Shown: positions 1 to 9,585, counted from the first letter of the stretch. The stretch is DNA of 64,000 nucleotides from Pseudomonas sp. ACM7 (GCF_004136015.1 NZ_CP024866.1:2134460-2198459); one strand, 5' to 3'. Program-made: numbers and translations. The notes: generated by a model from the sequence alone, not told the origin.

Positions 1-416
1 ACTTCGTGGTGAACGTGAACGCGGTAGAACTTGCCGGGTGTACCGGTGAACGTTCCCTTGCCGTTTTTATCGAGGGTGACCGACGTCTTTTCGCCGCTAT
101 CGCTGGCAATCACATCGACCTGAATATTCCCCACGGGAATGTCATAAACCGATTCAAACTTGCTCTCGATCTCTAGCTCTCCACCCTTCGGGCATTGCAC
201 CACGGAGGAGAAAAAATCGTCGTCGCCACTGCTCACCGCAGTGCTGGCATTGCCGAAACTTATGATTCGCTCCATACCCATCAACGAAGGCAAATCAGCG
301 GCGTGACTGGCCTTGTCCGCCGCTTGGCTGAACCAGTGCTTGAGCTGTTCACGGTAGAGGGTGAGGGTGTCTTTGAAACCGTCGAGCTCCTGCTCGATCC
401 GTATGATCTGATCCAT
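1..416 (-). CDS. Probable T6SS cargo effector, N-terminal part (cut by window edge)
   Basis: The first 138 codons are present; the gene runs off the left edge. The product starts MDQIIRIEQELDGFKDTL and has a charged, helical N-terminus, then a stretch resembling a small beta domain (around residues 80-138). I recognise no catalytic motif and no family. The ATG overlaps the stop of the DUF4123 gene by one base (TGATG), so it is translationally coupled as third gene of a vgrG-adaptor-effector unit. In such units the gene after the DUF4123 adaptor normally encodes the toxin loaded on the VgrG spike. That role is inferred from position only, and the toxic domain would lie outside the window. Confidence 0.6.
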   Translation of the reverse strand, partial: MDQIIRIEQELDGFKDTLTLYREQLKHWFSQAADKASHAADLPSLMGMERIISFGNASTAVSSGDDDFFSSVVQCPKGGELEIESKFESVYDIPVGNIQVDVIASDSGEKTSVTLDKNGKGTFTGTPGKFYRVHVHHE

Positions 417-1153
417 CAGTTCAGCTCCGCCATCAGGTAGTCCACCAAAGCTGTTTTGGGTGCTTGAGGCAGGTCCGGTGTTTCAAGAAAGATCGCGACC
501 TTGTGGCGCAAAACGCTGTCGGAAAACGCCTCAAAAAGATCAGGGCGCTCCTCGCTCAGCCACTTGAGCAAGTTGCTGATTCGGGTGGTTGCGAACTCGG
601 TACCGAGGTGTTTGACCAGCGATTCGGAAACTTCCCACCACGGAAAAACCCGGGAGCTGCTCAGCGCTTGTCCACCGATTTCGAGCGATTGGCCGTTGAT
701 CAAACAGCGCCCGATCACCGGCATCAGCTGCGTAGCGTTAACCTCGGCCGACCGAAGAATCGGCAGCAAATAACGCCCATCCCAGAAGCGGAAAAACACC
801 GCATTACCGTTGGGCAAAAGGACTTGAGTGAGGCTGCGAAGATGCTCGACCAGCACTTCTTGAGAGGCCGAAGAAACCGCCAGCCAACCCCAATCGCGAG
901 ACTCGGTGTTGGCGACCCACTCCAGAAACTCACTGCCTGCAGCGACGATTCCGACATAGGGCATCACCGGTTCCCACTCGGCGTAAGTGGTGTCGGCCCA
1001 GATCGGACTGGGTGCTTGAGCGGAGATCGAACGCTGCCACGCTTTGAACGGTTCAGCGCCGCTCGCATTGCTGAAAACCGCGAACAACTGCTCGGAAGGT
1101 TTGAGCGGTTGGCGATCCAGCCAGTTGTGGGGTGACAAGACATCAGGCTGCAC
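416..1153 (-). CDS. DUF4123 T6SS effector adaptor/chaperone
   Basis: About 245 residues with the DUF4123 pattern: a mixed alpha/beta N-terminal part containing WADTTYAEWEPVMPYVG, then FRFWDGRYLLPIL near the middle. DUF4123 proteins (Tap/Tec) load a specific effector onto the cognate VgrG tip and are not secreted themselves. The gene lies directly between vgrG and the probable effector. Its start overlaps the vgrG end: an AGGAGG at 1160-1165 (minus strand) lies six bases before a GTG at 1153, so I chose that GTG over the GTG at 1159, which abuts the AGGAGG, and over an ATG at 1186. The family is confident; the effector partner is inferred from adjacency. Confidence 0.85.
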   Translation of the reverse strand: MQPDVLSPHNWLDRQPLKPSEQLFAVFSNASGAEPFKAWQRSISAQAPSPIWADTTYAEWEPVMPYVGIVAAGSEFLEWVANTESRDWGWLAVSSASQEVLVEHLRSLTQVLLPNGNAVFFRFWDGRYLLPILRSAEVNATQLMPVIGRCLINGQSLEIGGQALSSSRVFPWWEVSESLVKHLGTEFATTRISNLLKWLSEERPDLFEAFSDSVLRHKVAIFLETPDLPQAPKTALVDYLMAELN

Positions 1154-3161
1154 AGACACCCTCCTTGCAGCGCTCACATTCCTCACAGAACGGCGCGTCG
1201 CTTTTCAGGCTCAGAATCTGTGCGGCACTTAGCAGCGCCGCCGGGGCGGCGACGAGTTTCAATGGGGTATCCGGCAAGGCTGGCGAAGCCGCCATGGCCG
1301 GCATTAACGCACCGCCAACCTGAATCGGCACACTGCTGAAGATGCCGCCGGGACCGATGTTGATCCACTGCCCGCCCGCCTGAATCGTCGCGCTGGCCCC
1401 GCCGTCGATCACCACTTGCTGGCCGGCGCTGACATGGAATTGCTGACTGGCATTCAGCGCCTGGCTGGTCACGCGAATGTGTCGGTCACCGACCACCACC
1501 AGGTGATCATCCAGTTTCACTTCGGTCTGGCGCTGGCCGTGGGTGATGCGTTGCTCGTCGGCCTTCAGCTCATGGCGAGCGGTGCCGGTGACGACAATGC
1601 TGCGGGCGTTATCAACCTGCACTTGTTGATCATTCAGCACGTGCTGAGTCCAGTTTCGCTGGGCGCGCAGGTAGATTTCCTCGGCGCCTTTGCGATCCTC
1701 GATGCGCAATTCGTTGTAACCGCCGCCACCGGGACTACTCTGGCTGCGGAAAATGCTGCGGGTTTTGTCAGCGGGAAGATCGAGCGGCACCGGGGTTGCG
1801 GCGTTTGGCAGGCAACCCATCACCAGCGGTTTGTCGGCATCGGCGTCGACGAATCCCACCAGCACTTCCATGCCGACTCGCGGGATCATCACGCTGCCAT
1901 AACGGTCGTGCGCCCAGCCGGTGGCGACGCGCAGCCAGCAACTGGCGTGTTCATCGAGCTGACCGTCACGGTCCCAGGCCAGCTGAACCTTGACCCGACC
2001 GAACTCGTCGCAATGGATTTCGCTGTCGGCCGGGCCGGTCACCACGGCGGGTTGATAGCCGAGCATGCGTGGTTTTTCCGGCCCGAGCGGAGGGCGAAAC
2101 GAAACGTCCCACGGTGTTGCCAGAAAGGTATTGCGATAGCCCTGGAAATCATCCGGATTGTCGCTGGTGACTGACTCTTCCAGCACTTGCGGCTGGCGGC
2201 CACGGTGCTCGATTTCGGTGATCAACCACAGGTCATTCCATGCCTGACGCGGATGCTCGGCCAGGTGTAGGAAGTGGCCACTGACCAACGCCGATTCGTC
2301 GCCACGACCTTCGGCCTGACGGAAGTCGGCGTTGTGGCGTTCGAGTGCTCGTTGGGCCAGATGCCTGCCGTGTTCGCGATCGGTGAATTGACCAGGAAAG
2401 TGGTAATCCTCGAGCACCGGTCGCAGCTCACTGTCGAGGCGGCTTTCAAGTTGCAGGCGAGGTTTCTGGAAGTCGTAGTCGCGACGGGTTACGGCTGTCG
2501 TCCGGGTTTCCAGTCGCACGTTGAAACGCTTGATGGCCGGCGCATCCGCCGCCATTCCGCTGCCCGGCAGGTATAGCGTCGGCTCGGGCAGACGAGGAAA
2601 AACCGTCTGATCATCACCAAATACCAGCAGGTGCCCGTCGATGCTGTGCTGAAAGTGGTAGTGAATGCCGATCTCGGCACACAGCCGCTGGATGAACGCC
2701 AGATCGCTTTCGGCGTATTGCACGCAGTACTCACGAGGGGAGTAGTCGCTGCCGAGCCGAAACTCGAAAGCATCGCGCTGGATGCCGTGGTCCTTGAGGA
2801 TCTGCGCGATGATCGCCGGCACGCTTTTGTGCTGAAAGATCCGCTGATTGATGCGCTGACCGAGGTAAGCCAATCGCGGTACGAGACTGACTTGATAACC
2901 CGTCAGACGTTTCCCGGAATCACTTTGCCCGACCCGAAAAATCTGACCATGAATACCGGAACCTTGTGCATCGAAACTCAGAAACGCCTGACGATGCAGC
3001 AGGTTTTCGAGTTCGATGTCCGGTCGCTCGCTGACCAGTTCCAGGTCAAAACGGTAGGGTTGGCTGACGGCTTCCGAGCCCGAGAACTCAAGCACCTTGA
3101 GCTCATTCTGGACGCCGGCGATCGTCAGCGTGAAACGCGGTTGATTGGCTGGAGCGAACAT
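1143..3161 (-). CDS. vgrG: Type VI secretion tip protein VgrG
   Basis: 672 residues with the usual VgrG order: gp27-like N-terminal part (about 1-370), gp5 OB fold with GRVKVQLAWDRDG and SCWLRVATGWA (about 385-470), then repetitive beta-helix sequence. VgrG trimers form the puncturing spike of the type VI secretion system. The gene leads a vgrG-DUF4123-effector unit with no tube or sheath genes nearby, so it is an orphan cargo island using a T6SS encoded elsewhere. The C-terminal extension after the spike ends in a cysteine cluster (CEECERCKEGVC), which is not part of the core fold. It may bind metal or the adaptor. The start is an ATG with only a weak ribosome site. Confidence 0.95.
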   Translation of the reverse strand: MFAPANQPRFTLTIAGVQNELKVLEFSGSEAVSQPYRFDLELVSERPDIELENLLHRQAFLSFDAQGSGIHGQIFRVGQSDSGKRLTGYQVSLVPRLAYLGQRINQRIFQHKSVPAIIAQILKDHGIQRDAFEFRLGSDYSPREYCVQYAESDLAFIQRLCAEIGIHYHFQHSIDGHLLVFGDDQTVFPRLPEPTLYLPGSGMAADAPAIKRFNVRLETRTTAVTRRDYDFQKPRLQLESRLDSELRPVLEDYHFPGQFTDREHGRHLAQRALERHNADFRQAEGRGDESALVSGHFLHLAEHPRQAWNDLWLITEIEHRGRQPQVLEESVTSDNPDDFQGYRNTFLATPWDVSFRPPLGPEKPRMLGYQPAVVTGPADSEIHCDEFGRVKVQLAWDRDGQLDEHASCWLRVATGWAHDRYGSVMIPRVGMEVLVGFVDADADKPLVMGCLPNAATPVPLDLPADKTRSIFRSQSSPGGGGYNELRIEDRKGAEEIYLRAQRNWTQHVLNDQQVQVDNARSIVVTGTARHELKADEQRITHGQRQTEVKLDDHLVVVGDRHIRVTSQALNASQQFHVSAGQQVVIDGGASATIQAGGQWINIGPGGIFSSVPIQVGGALMPAMAASPALPDTPLKLVAAPAALLSAAQILSLKSDAPFCEECERCKEGVCAA

Positions 3162-3325
3162 CCGATGTGTCTCTGCAGAATGAAGGCGGGCGATTCTGCA
3201 TGAGCAACAAGGGGTGTTGAGGTAGGGACAGGGAAATCAGATTTGCCCTACTTTTTTAGAGATTTATCCTTCAACAATTAGTGTGTTTGGCTACAGACAA
3301 TTCCTTCAAAAGCACCACTAACCAC

Positions 3326-3429
3326 TGTGGGAGCGAGCTTGCTCGCGATGGCGTCGGGTCAGTCGACCTAATTATTGAATGATCGACCGCTATCGTCGGA
3401 ACGCCGCCCGGAGCAAGCTCGCTCCCACA
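3326..3429. repeat. REP doublet (REPIN-like), vgrG/putP gap
   Basis: Two inverted copies of a 28-base REP hairpin unit, TGTGGGAGCGAGCTTGCTCG at 3326 and its complement ending at 3429, separated by an AT-richer spacer. The right copy carries an internal change (CCGCCCGGAGC). It fills most of the 380-base gap 3162-3541. The remainder holds the putP terminator and, at 3162-3270, presumably the vgrG promoter, where I see no convincing -35/-10 pair. Confidence 0.9.
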
Positions 3430-3463
3430 GGGAATAGATAGGGATTCGAGATTTGCGTAAGCC

Positions 3464-3503
3464 AAAAAAAACGACCCGCCTCCAAAAGGAAGCGGGCCGT
3501 TTT
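3464..3503 (-). terminator. Rho-independent terminator of putP
   Basis: On the minus strand a 13-base, nearly perfect GC-rich stem (ACGGCCCGCTTCC paired with GGAGGCGGGTCGT) with a TTTT loop is followed by eight T residues. It lies about 40 bases beyond the putP stop, in the right orientation to end putP transcription. Confidence 0.9.
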
Positions 3504-3541
3504 CATGTTCGGCGAAAGGTCAGAGCATCAGCTCTTCCCCA

Positions 3542-5026
3542 TCACTTATTCAGGCGGAAATCTGCCTCGGCAGCGGCGAAGCGATGAAGCATGCCGTGAG
3601 TCGGCTCACCCAGTTTGCTGACGATGTAGATCGCCAGGCTGGCGAAGATGAAACCAGGGATGATTTCGTACAGGCCCAGCAGCTCGAAGTGCTTCCAGAC
3701 GATTACGGTGATCGCGCCAACCAGAATGCCGGCCAGTGCGCCGTTGCGAGTCATGTCTTTCCAGATCACGGAGATCAAGACCACCGGACCAAACGCTGCA
3801 CCGAAACCGGCCCAGGCGTAGCTGACCAGACCCAAAACGCGGTTTTCCGGGTTAGCGGCAAGACCGATAGCGATCAGGGCAACCAGCAGCACCATGGCGC
3901 GGCCGACCCAGACCAGCTCAACCTGGGAAGCGGTTTTACGCAGGAAGGTTTTGTAGAAGTCTTCGGTCAGGGCGCTCGAGCACACCAGCAACTGGCAGCT
4001 CAGGGTGCTCATCACGGCAGCCAGAATGGCCGACAGCAGTACACCGGCAACCCAAGGATTGAAGAGGATTTTCGCCAGTTCGATAAACACGCGTTCGTGG
4101 TTTTCGGTCACCGGTGCGGCCAATTCAGGGTGCGCCGAGAAGTAAGCAATACCGAAGAAACCTACAGCGACGGTGCCGCCCAGGCACAGGATCATCCAGG
4201 TCATGGAGATGCGACGCGCTTTAGCGATCGACTTGACCGAATCCGCCGCCATGAAACGCGCCAGGATGTGCGGCTGGCCGAAGTAGCCCAGGCCCCAGCC
4301 CATCAGCGAAATCACGCCGATGAAGGTGGTGTTTTTCAGCATGTCGAAGTTGCTTGCGTCTTGCGCTTCGATGGCCAGGAACGTGGTGTCGACGCCGCCG
4401 GTGGCCAGCAGCACGATGATAGGCGTCAGCAACAGGGCGAAGATCATCAGGGTGGCTTGTACGGTGTCAGTCCAGCTCACGGCCAGGAAACCGCCAACAA
4501 AGGTGTAGGCAATCGTCGCCGCAGCACCGGCCCACAGCGCCGTCTCGTAGGACATGCCGAAGGTGCTTTCAAACAGACGGGCGCCAGCCACGATGCCGGA
4601 AGCGCAGTAGATGGTGAAGAACACCAGGATCACGACCGCGGAGATGATCCGCAGCAGACCGCTTTTGTCTTCGAAACGGCTGGAGAAGTAATCCGGCAGG
4701 GTCAGCGCATCGCCGTTGTGCTCGGTCTGCACGCGCAGACGGCCGGCGACGAACAGCCAGTTCAGGTAAGCACCGATGATCAGGCCGATGGCGATCCAGC
4801 TTTCGGACAGACCGGACATGTAGATAGCGCCCGGCAAGCCCATCAACAACCAGCCGCTCATGTCGGAGGCGCCGGCGGACAATGCAGTCACGACGCTGCC
4901 CAGGCTGCGACCGCCCAGAATGTAGTCAGAAAGATTGTTGGTGGAGCGATAGGCCATGAAGCCGATCAGCACCATTGCTGCGATGTAGATCACGAACGTG
5001 ATCAGTGTTGGATTGCTTACGCTCAT
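3542..5026 (-). CDS. putP: Sodium/proline symporter PutP
   Basis: 494 residues of the sodium:solute symporter (SSF) family with about 13 membrane helices, starting MSVSNPTLITFVIYIAAM. The family signature region, with GGRSLG near residue 38 and the GASDMSGWL segment near 55, is intact. It couples sodium entry to L-proline uptake across the inner membrane, feeding the divergently encoded PutA. I chose the ATG at 5026 because it gives the standard PutP N-terminus; an upstream ATG at 5089 would add 21 non-hydrophobic residues. Regulation is probably by PutA binding in the shared control region. Confidence 0.95.
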   Translation of the reverse strand: MSVSNPTLITFVIYIAAMVLIGFMAYRSTNNLSDYILGGRSLGSVVTALSAGASDMSGWLLMGLPGAIYMSGLSESWIAIGLIIGAYLNWLFVAGRLRVQTEHNGDALTLPDYFSSRFEDKSGLLRIISAVVILVFFTIYCASGIVAGARLFESTFGMSYETALWAGAAATIAYTFVGGFLAVSWTDTVQATLMIFALLLTPIIVLLATGGVDTTFLAIEAQDASNFDMLKNTTFIGVISLMGWGLGYFGQPHILARFMAADSVKSIAKARRISMTWMILCLGGTVAVGFFGIAYFSAHPELAAPVTENHERVFIELAKILFNPWVAGVLLSAILAAVMSTLSCQLLVCSSALTEDFYKTFLRKTASQVELVWVGRAMVLLVALIAIGLAANPENRVLGLVSYAWAGFGAAFGPVVLISVIWKDMTRNGALAGILVGAITVIVWKHFELLGLYEIIPGFIFASLAIYIVSKLGEPTHGMLHRFAAAEADFRLNK

Positions 5027-5179
5027 TAAGTGATGCCCTGGCTTTGTTTTTATGTAGCGGCAGAGTGTGAAACCGCCGACAAACGACAACGTTTGTTCAG
5101 ACGATTTCGGGGCCCGCGCATTTATGACTGATGTTTCCCCAGGAAAGCCATCAGCCGGTGCACCTGTCTTTTTTGACCG

Positions 5180-5432
5180 GTTGCACCTTGGGCGCGAATG
5201 CTATTCAACAAAGCAAATAAGGTGCAACCAGTTTCGCGAGAATAAGTTGCACCCAGTCGGATTTATCCGGAAAAACCCTGTTTTTGCTCCCTTTTAGCGC
5301 AGTCCTGGCAGTTTACTAGAAGCAAAAGCACCAAGCAGGAGCGGTACGTTCGTACCGGAATTTATTTCCTGACGAGCTGCGTATTATTCCGACAAAAAAA
5401 GGGTTGCACCCGGTTGCACCTCGACGGTTGCA
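5180..5432. promoter_or_regulatory. Array of six GTTGCA put-control boxes
   Basis: The 464-base putP-putA gap (5027-5490) holds GTTGCA at 5180, 5246, 5403, 5413 and 5427 on the plus strand and at 5223-5228 on the minus strand, five of the six followed by CC. A degenerate GGTGCACC lies near 5157. GTTGCA is the consensus bound by the ribbon-helix-helix domain of E. coli PutA, which represses put genes when proline is absent. Clusters lie near each gene: three boxes within 90 bases of the putA start, three about 155-225 bases before putP. The count and spacing are read directly; operator function is by analogy. Confidence 0.75.
5342..5357. promoter_or_regulatory. Perfect palindrome in the put control region
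   Basis: CGGTACG-TT-CGTACCG is a perfect 7+7 inverted repeat between the two groups of GTTGCA boxes, about 135 bases before putA. It could be the site of another regulator or a small hairpin. I do not recognise the binding protein. Confidence 0.4.
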
Positions 5433-5490
5433 CGGCTAATCTTGCCGCCAGCTGATGCCACGCGGTTGTGGCAAACATGAGGATAAAAAT

Positions 5491-8400
5491 ATGGCTACCA
5501 CCACCCTTGGGGTCAAACTTGACGACCCGACCCGCGAGCGCCTCAAGGCTGCCGCGACCTCGATTGATCGCACGCCGCACTGGCTGATCAAGCAGGCAAT
5601 TTTCAATTACCTGGAAAAACTCGAGGGTGGTGCAACCCTGACCGAGCTGAGCGGTTTGATCAGCAAAGACGCTGACGACGCCGGCGAAGTCCATGCCGAC
5701 CACGCGCACCAGTGCTTCCTGGAATTCGCCGAAAGCATCCTGCCGCAATCGGTGCTGCGCGCTTCGATCACCGCCGCTTACCGTCGCCCGGAACCTGAAG
5801 TGGTGCCGATGCTGATCGAACAGGCTCGCCTGCCGGCAGCGATGGCCGAAGCCACCAACAAGCTCGCTTCCTCGATTGCCGAGAAGCTGCGCAATCAGAA
5901 GAGCGCTGGCGGCCGTGCCGGGATTGTTCAGGGCCTGTTGCAGGAATTTTCCCTGTCGTCCCAGGAAGGCGTGGCACTGATGTGCCTGGCCGAAGCGCTG
6001 CTGCGCATCCCGGACAAAGGCACCCGTGACGCGCTGATCCGCGACAAGATCAGCACCGGCAACTGGCACCCGCACTTGGGCAACAGCCCGTCACTGTTCG
6101 TCAACGCCGCCACCTGGGGCTTGTTGCTGACCGGCAAACTGGTCGCCACCCACAACGAAGCCGGCCTGACTTCGTCCTTGAGCCGCATCATCGGCAAGAG
6201 TGGCGAGCCGATGATCCGCAAGGGCGTCGACATGGCCATGCGCCTGATGGGCGAGCAGTTCGTGACCGGCGAAACCATCGCCGAAGCCCTGGCCAACGCC
6301 AGCAAGTTCGAAGCCAAAGGCTTCCGCTACTCCTACGACATGCTGGGTGAAGCCGCACTCACCGAGCACGACGCCCAGAAATACCTGGCCTCGTACGAAC
6401 AAGCCATCCACTCGATCGGCAAAGCATCCCACGGTCGTGGGATTTATGAAGGCCCGGGCATTTCCATCAAGCTGTCGGCACTGCACCCGCGTTACAGCCG
6501 TGCGCAGTACGAGCGCGTGATGGACGAGTTGTACCCGCGCCTGCTGTCGCTGACCCTGCTGGCCAAGCAATACGACATCGGCCTGAACATCGACGCCGAA
6601 GAAGCCGACCGCCTCGAGCTGTCGCTGGATCTGCTGGAGCGCCTGTGCTTCGAGCCGCAACTGACCGGCTGGAACGGCATCGGTTTCGTGATCCAGGCTT
6701 ATCAAAAGCGTTGCCCGTACGTAATCGACTACGTGATCGACCTGGCTCGTCGCAGCCGTCATCGCCTGATGATCCGCCTGGTGAAAGGCGCGTACTGGGA
6801 CAGCGAAATCAAGCGCGCCCAGGTCGAAGGCCTGGAAGGCTATCCGGTCTACACCCGCAAGGTGTACACCGACGTGTCCTACATCGCCTGCGCCCGCAAA
6901 CTGCTGTCGGTACCGGAAGTCATCTACCCGCAGTTCGCCACGCACAACGCCCACACCTTGTCGGCCATTTATCACATTGCCGGTCAGAACTATTACCCCG
7001 GCCAGTACGAGTTCCAGTGCCTGCACGGCATGGGCGAACCGTTGTACGAACAAGTTGTAGGTAAAGTTCCCGAAGGCAAGCTGAACCGTCCGTGCCGCGT
7101 GTACGCACCGGTCGGTACTCACGAAACACTGCTGGCGTACCTGGTACGTCGTCTGCTGGAAAACGGTGCGAACACCTCGTTCGTCAACCGCATCGCCGAC
7201 CAATCTATTTCGATCCAGGAGCTGGTGGCCGATCCAGTGGCCAGCATCGAGCAGATGGCGACGCTGGAAGGCGGCTTCGGCCTGCCGCACCCGCGTATCC
7301 CACTGCCGCGTGATCTTTATGGTGCCGAGCGCGCCAACTCCAGCGGCATCGACATGGCCAACGAACATCGTCTGGCTTCCCTGTCCTGCGCCTTGCTGGC
7401 AACCGCTCATAACAACTGGAAAGCCGCGCCGATGCTCGGTTGCGCCTCCAGTACCGAAACACCTGCGCCAGTCCTGAACCCGTCCGATCTGCGTGACGTG
7501 GTCGGCCATGTGCAGGAAGCCACCGTCGAAGACGTCGACAACGCGATCCAGTGCGCCCTGAACGCTGCACCAATCTGGCAGGCCACGCCGCCCGCCGAAC
7601 GTGCTGCGATTCTGGAACGTGCCGCCGATTTGATGGAAGGCGAGATCCAGCCGCTGATGGGCCTGCTGGCTCGCGAAGCCGGCAAGACCTTCGCCAACGC
7701 CATCGCCGAAGTACGTGAAGCTGTGGACTTCCTGCGTTATTACGCAGTGCAGGCTCGCAACGATTTCACCAACGACGCCCACCGTCCATTGGGTCCGGTG
7801 GTGTGCATCAGCCCGTGGAACTTCCCGCTGGCGATTTTCAGTGGCCAAGTCGCTGCTGCATTGGCCGCCGGTAACCCGGTACTGGCCAAGCCTGCGGAAC
7901 AAACCCCGCTGGTGGCTGCTCAAGCCGTGCGCTTGCTGCTCGAAGCCGGGATTCCGGAAGGCGTGCTGCAACTGCTGCCGGGCCGTGGCGAAACCGTTGG
8001 CGCGCGTCTGGTCGGCGACGATCGGGTCAAAGGTGTGATGTTCACCGGTTCCACCGAAGTCGCTCGTTTGCTGCAACGCAACGTCGCGGGTCGTCTGGAT
8101 GCTCAAGGTCGCCCGATTCCGCTGATCGCCGAAACCGGCGGCCAGAACGCGATGATCGTCGACTCCTCGGCACTGACTGAACAAGTTGTGATCGACGTGG
8201 TGTCTTCGGCCTTCGACAGCGCCGGTCAACGTTGCTCGGCGCTGCGTGTGCTGTGCCTGCAGGAAGATTCCGCTGACCGTGTCATCGAAATGCTTAAAGG
8301 TGCCATGGCTGAATGCCGACTCGGCAACCCTGAGCGGCTGTCCGTGGACATCGGCCCGGTGATCGACGCCGAAGCCAAGGCCGGCATCGAGAAGCACATC

Positions 8401-9444
8401 CAGGGCATGCGTGACAAAGGTCGCAGCGTGTATCAGGTAGCCATTGCCAACACCGAAGAAGTCAAACGCGGCACCTTCGTGATGCCGACGCTGATCGAAC
8501 TGGAAAGCTTCGACGAGCTGCAACGGGAGATCTTCGGCCCGGTGCTGCACGTGGTTCGCTACAAGCGCAAAGAGATTGATCAGCTGATTGGTCAGATCAA
8601 CGCTTCCGGCTACGGCCTGACCTTGGGCGTGCACACTCGCATCGACGAGACCATCGCCAAGGTGATCGACAACGTCAACGCCGGTAACGTCTACGTGAAC
8701 CGCAACATTGTGGGTGCTGTGGTTGGCGTGCAGCCGTTCGGTGGCGAAGGTCTGTCGGGCACCGGTCCGAAGGCCGGTGGTCCGTTGTACTTGTACCGCC
8801 TGCTGTCGACGCGTCCTACCGATGCAATCGAACAATCCTTCGCTCGCGGTGATGCCATCGCGGCACCGGATGTTCGTCTGCGTGATGCCATGAGCAAACC
8901 GTTGAAGGCCCTGCAAGCCTGGGCTGACAGCAACAAGTTTGCCGACCTGAGCACCCTGTGCGTGCAGTTCGCGGCGCAATCGCAAAGCGGGATCACCCGT
9001 GTTCTGGCGGGCCCGACCGGCGAGCGCAACAGCTACGCCATCCTGCCGCGCGAACACGTGCTGTGCCTGGCGGAAGTCGAAGGTGATCTGCTGACGCAAC
9101 TGGCGGCGGTATTGGCAGTCGGCGGTTCGGCGGTATGGCCGGAAGCTGAATTGACCAAGGCATTGTTCGCACGTCTGCCGAAGGAAGTTCAGGCGAAGAT
9201 CAAGCTGGTTTCCGACTGGAGCAAGGACGAAGTACTGTTTGATGCGGTTCTGCATCACGGCCATTCCGATCAGTTGCGTGCGGTGTGCCAGCAAGTGGCC
9301 AAGCGTGCCGGTGCGATCGTTGGGGTTCATGGGTTGTCCCAGGGCGAGACCAACATTGCGCTGGAGCGTCTGGTGATTGAGCGGGCGTTGAGCGTTAACA
9401 CTGCTGCGGCGGGTGGTAATGCGAGCTTGATGACTATCGGCTAA
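5491..9444 (+). CDS. putA: Trifunctional proline utilisation protein PutA
   Basis: 1317 residues, matching the usual length of trifunctional PutA. In order: ribbon-helix-helix DNA-binding domain (residues 1-45, MATTTLGVKLDDPTRERLK), FAD proline dehydrogenase barrel (about 260-610, with NIDAEEADRLELSL and RLVKGAYWDSEIKRA), then an aldehyde dehydrogenase giving glutamate from glutamate semialdehyde (about 650-1110, Glu881 in AETGGQNAM and catalytic Cys915 in GQRCSALR), and a C-terminal domain. It oxidises proline to glutamate at the inner membrane and acts as repressor when unbound. The start at 5491 has AGGA eight bases upstream; an ATG at 5455 lacks one. Confidence 0.97.
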   Translation: MATTTLGVKLDDPTRERLKAAATSIDRTPHWLIKQAIFNYLEKLEGGATLTELSGLISKDADDAGEVHADHAHQCFLEFAESILPQSVLRASITAAYRRPEPEVVPMLIEQARLPAAMAEATNKLASSIAEKLRNQKSAGGRAGIVQGLLQEFSLSSQEGVALMCLAEALLRIPDKGTRDALIRDKISTGNWHPHLGNSPSLFVNAATWGLLLTGKLVATHNEAGLTSSLSRIIGKSGEPMIRKGVDMAMRLMGEQFVTGETIAEALANASKFEAKGFRYSYDMLGEAALTEHDAQKYLASYEQAIHSIGKASHGRGIYEGPGISIKLSALHPRYSRAQYERVMDELYPRLLSLTLLAKQYDIGLNIDAEEADRLELSLDLLERLCFEPQLTGWNGIGFVIQAYQKRCPYVIDYVIDLARRSRHRLMIRLVKGAYWDSEIKRAQVEGLEGYPVYTRKVYTDVSYIACARKLLSVPEVIYPQFATHNAHTLSAIYHIAGQNYYPGQYEFQCLHGMGEPLYEQVVGKVPEGKLNRPCRVYAPVGTHETLLAYLVRRLLENGANTSFVNRIADQSISIQELVADPVASIEQMATLEGGFGLPHPRIPLPRDLYGAERANSSGIDMANEHRLASLSCALLATAHNNWKAAPMLGCASSTETPAPVLNPSDLRDVVGHVQEATVEDVDNAIQCALNAAPIWQATPPAERAAILERAADLMEGEIQPLMGLLAREAGKTFANAIAEVREAVDFLRYYAVQARNDFTNDAHRPLGPVVCISPWNFPLAIFSGQVAAALAAGNPVLAKPAEQTPLVAAQAVRLLLEAGIPEGVLQLLPGRGETVGARLVGDDRVKGVMFTGSTEVARLLQRNVAGRLDAQGRPIPLIAETGGQNAMIVDSSALTEQVVIDVVSSAFDSAGQRCSALRVLCLQEDSADRVIEMLKGAMAECRLGNPERLSVDIGPVIDAEAKAGIEKHIQGMRDKGRSVYQVAIANTEEVKRGTFVMPTLIELESFDELQREIFGPVLHVVRYKRKEIDQLIGQINASGYGLTLGVHTRIDETIAKVIDNVNAGNVYVNRNIVGAVVGVQPFGGEGLSGTGPKAGGPLYLYRLLSTRPTDAIEQSFARGDAIAAPDVRLRDAMSKPLKALQAWADSNKFADLSTLCVQFAAQSQSGITRVLAGPTGERNSYAILPREHVLCLAEVEGDLLTQLAAVLAVGGSAVWPEAELTKALFARLPKEVQAKIKLVSDWSKDEVLFDAVLHHGHSDQLRAVCQQVAKRAGAIVGVHGLSQGETNIALERLVIERALSVNTAAAGGNASLMTIG

Positions 9445-9495
9445 ACCGCAACAAGACCGGGCGCCCGCTATGGACGCCTGGAATGCAAAACCCCT

Positions 9496-9585
9496 TGTGG
9501 GAGCGGGCTTGCTCGCGAAGGCGGTCGATCATTCAACATTGATGTTGAATGTAATGGCCTCTTCGCGAGCAAGCCCGCTCCCACA
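9496..9585. repeat. REP doublet after putA
   Basis: Two inverted copies of TGTGGGAGCGGGCTTGCTCG (9496 and complement ending 9585) flank a spacer that itself contains ATTCAACATTGATGTTGAAT, another inverted repeat. It is the only structure seen in the 246-base gap between putA and the acyl-CoA dehydrogenase, and may also serve as transcript end for putA. Confidence 0.9.

Noticed and set aside
3584..5029. Long plus-strand open frame opposite putP
   Set aside because: Gln/His/Asp-rich mirror of a membrane protein gene; putP fits its family over the full length.
6091..9330. Open frame of more than 1000 codons on the minus strand across putA
   Set aside because: It is the antisense of a clear PutA gene. 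The long run is a by-product of GC-rich third positions; the translation has low complexity (Gln, Arg, His-rich) and no recognisable domain.
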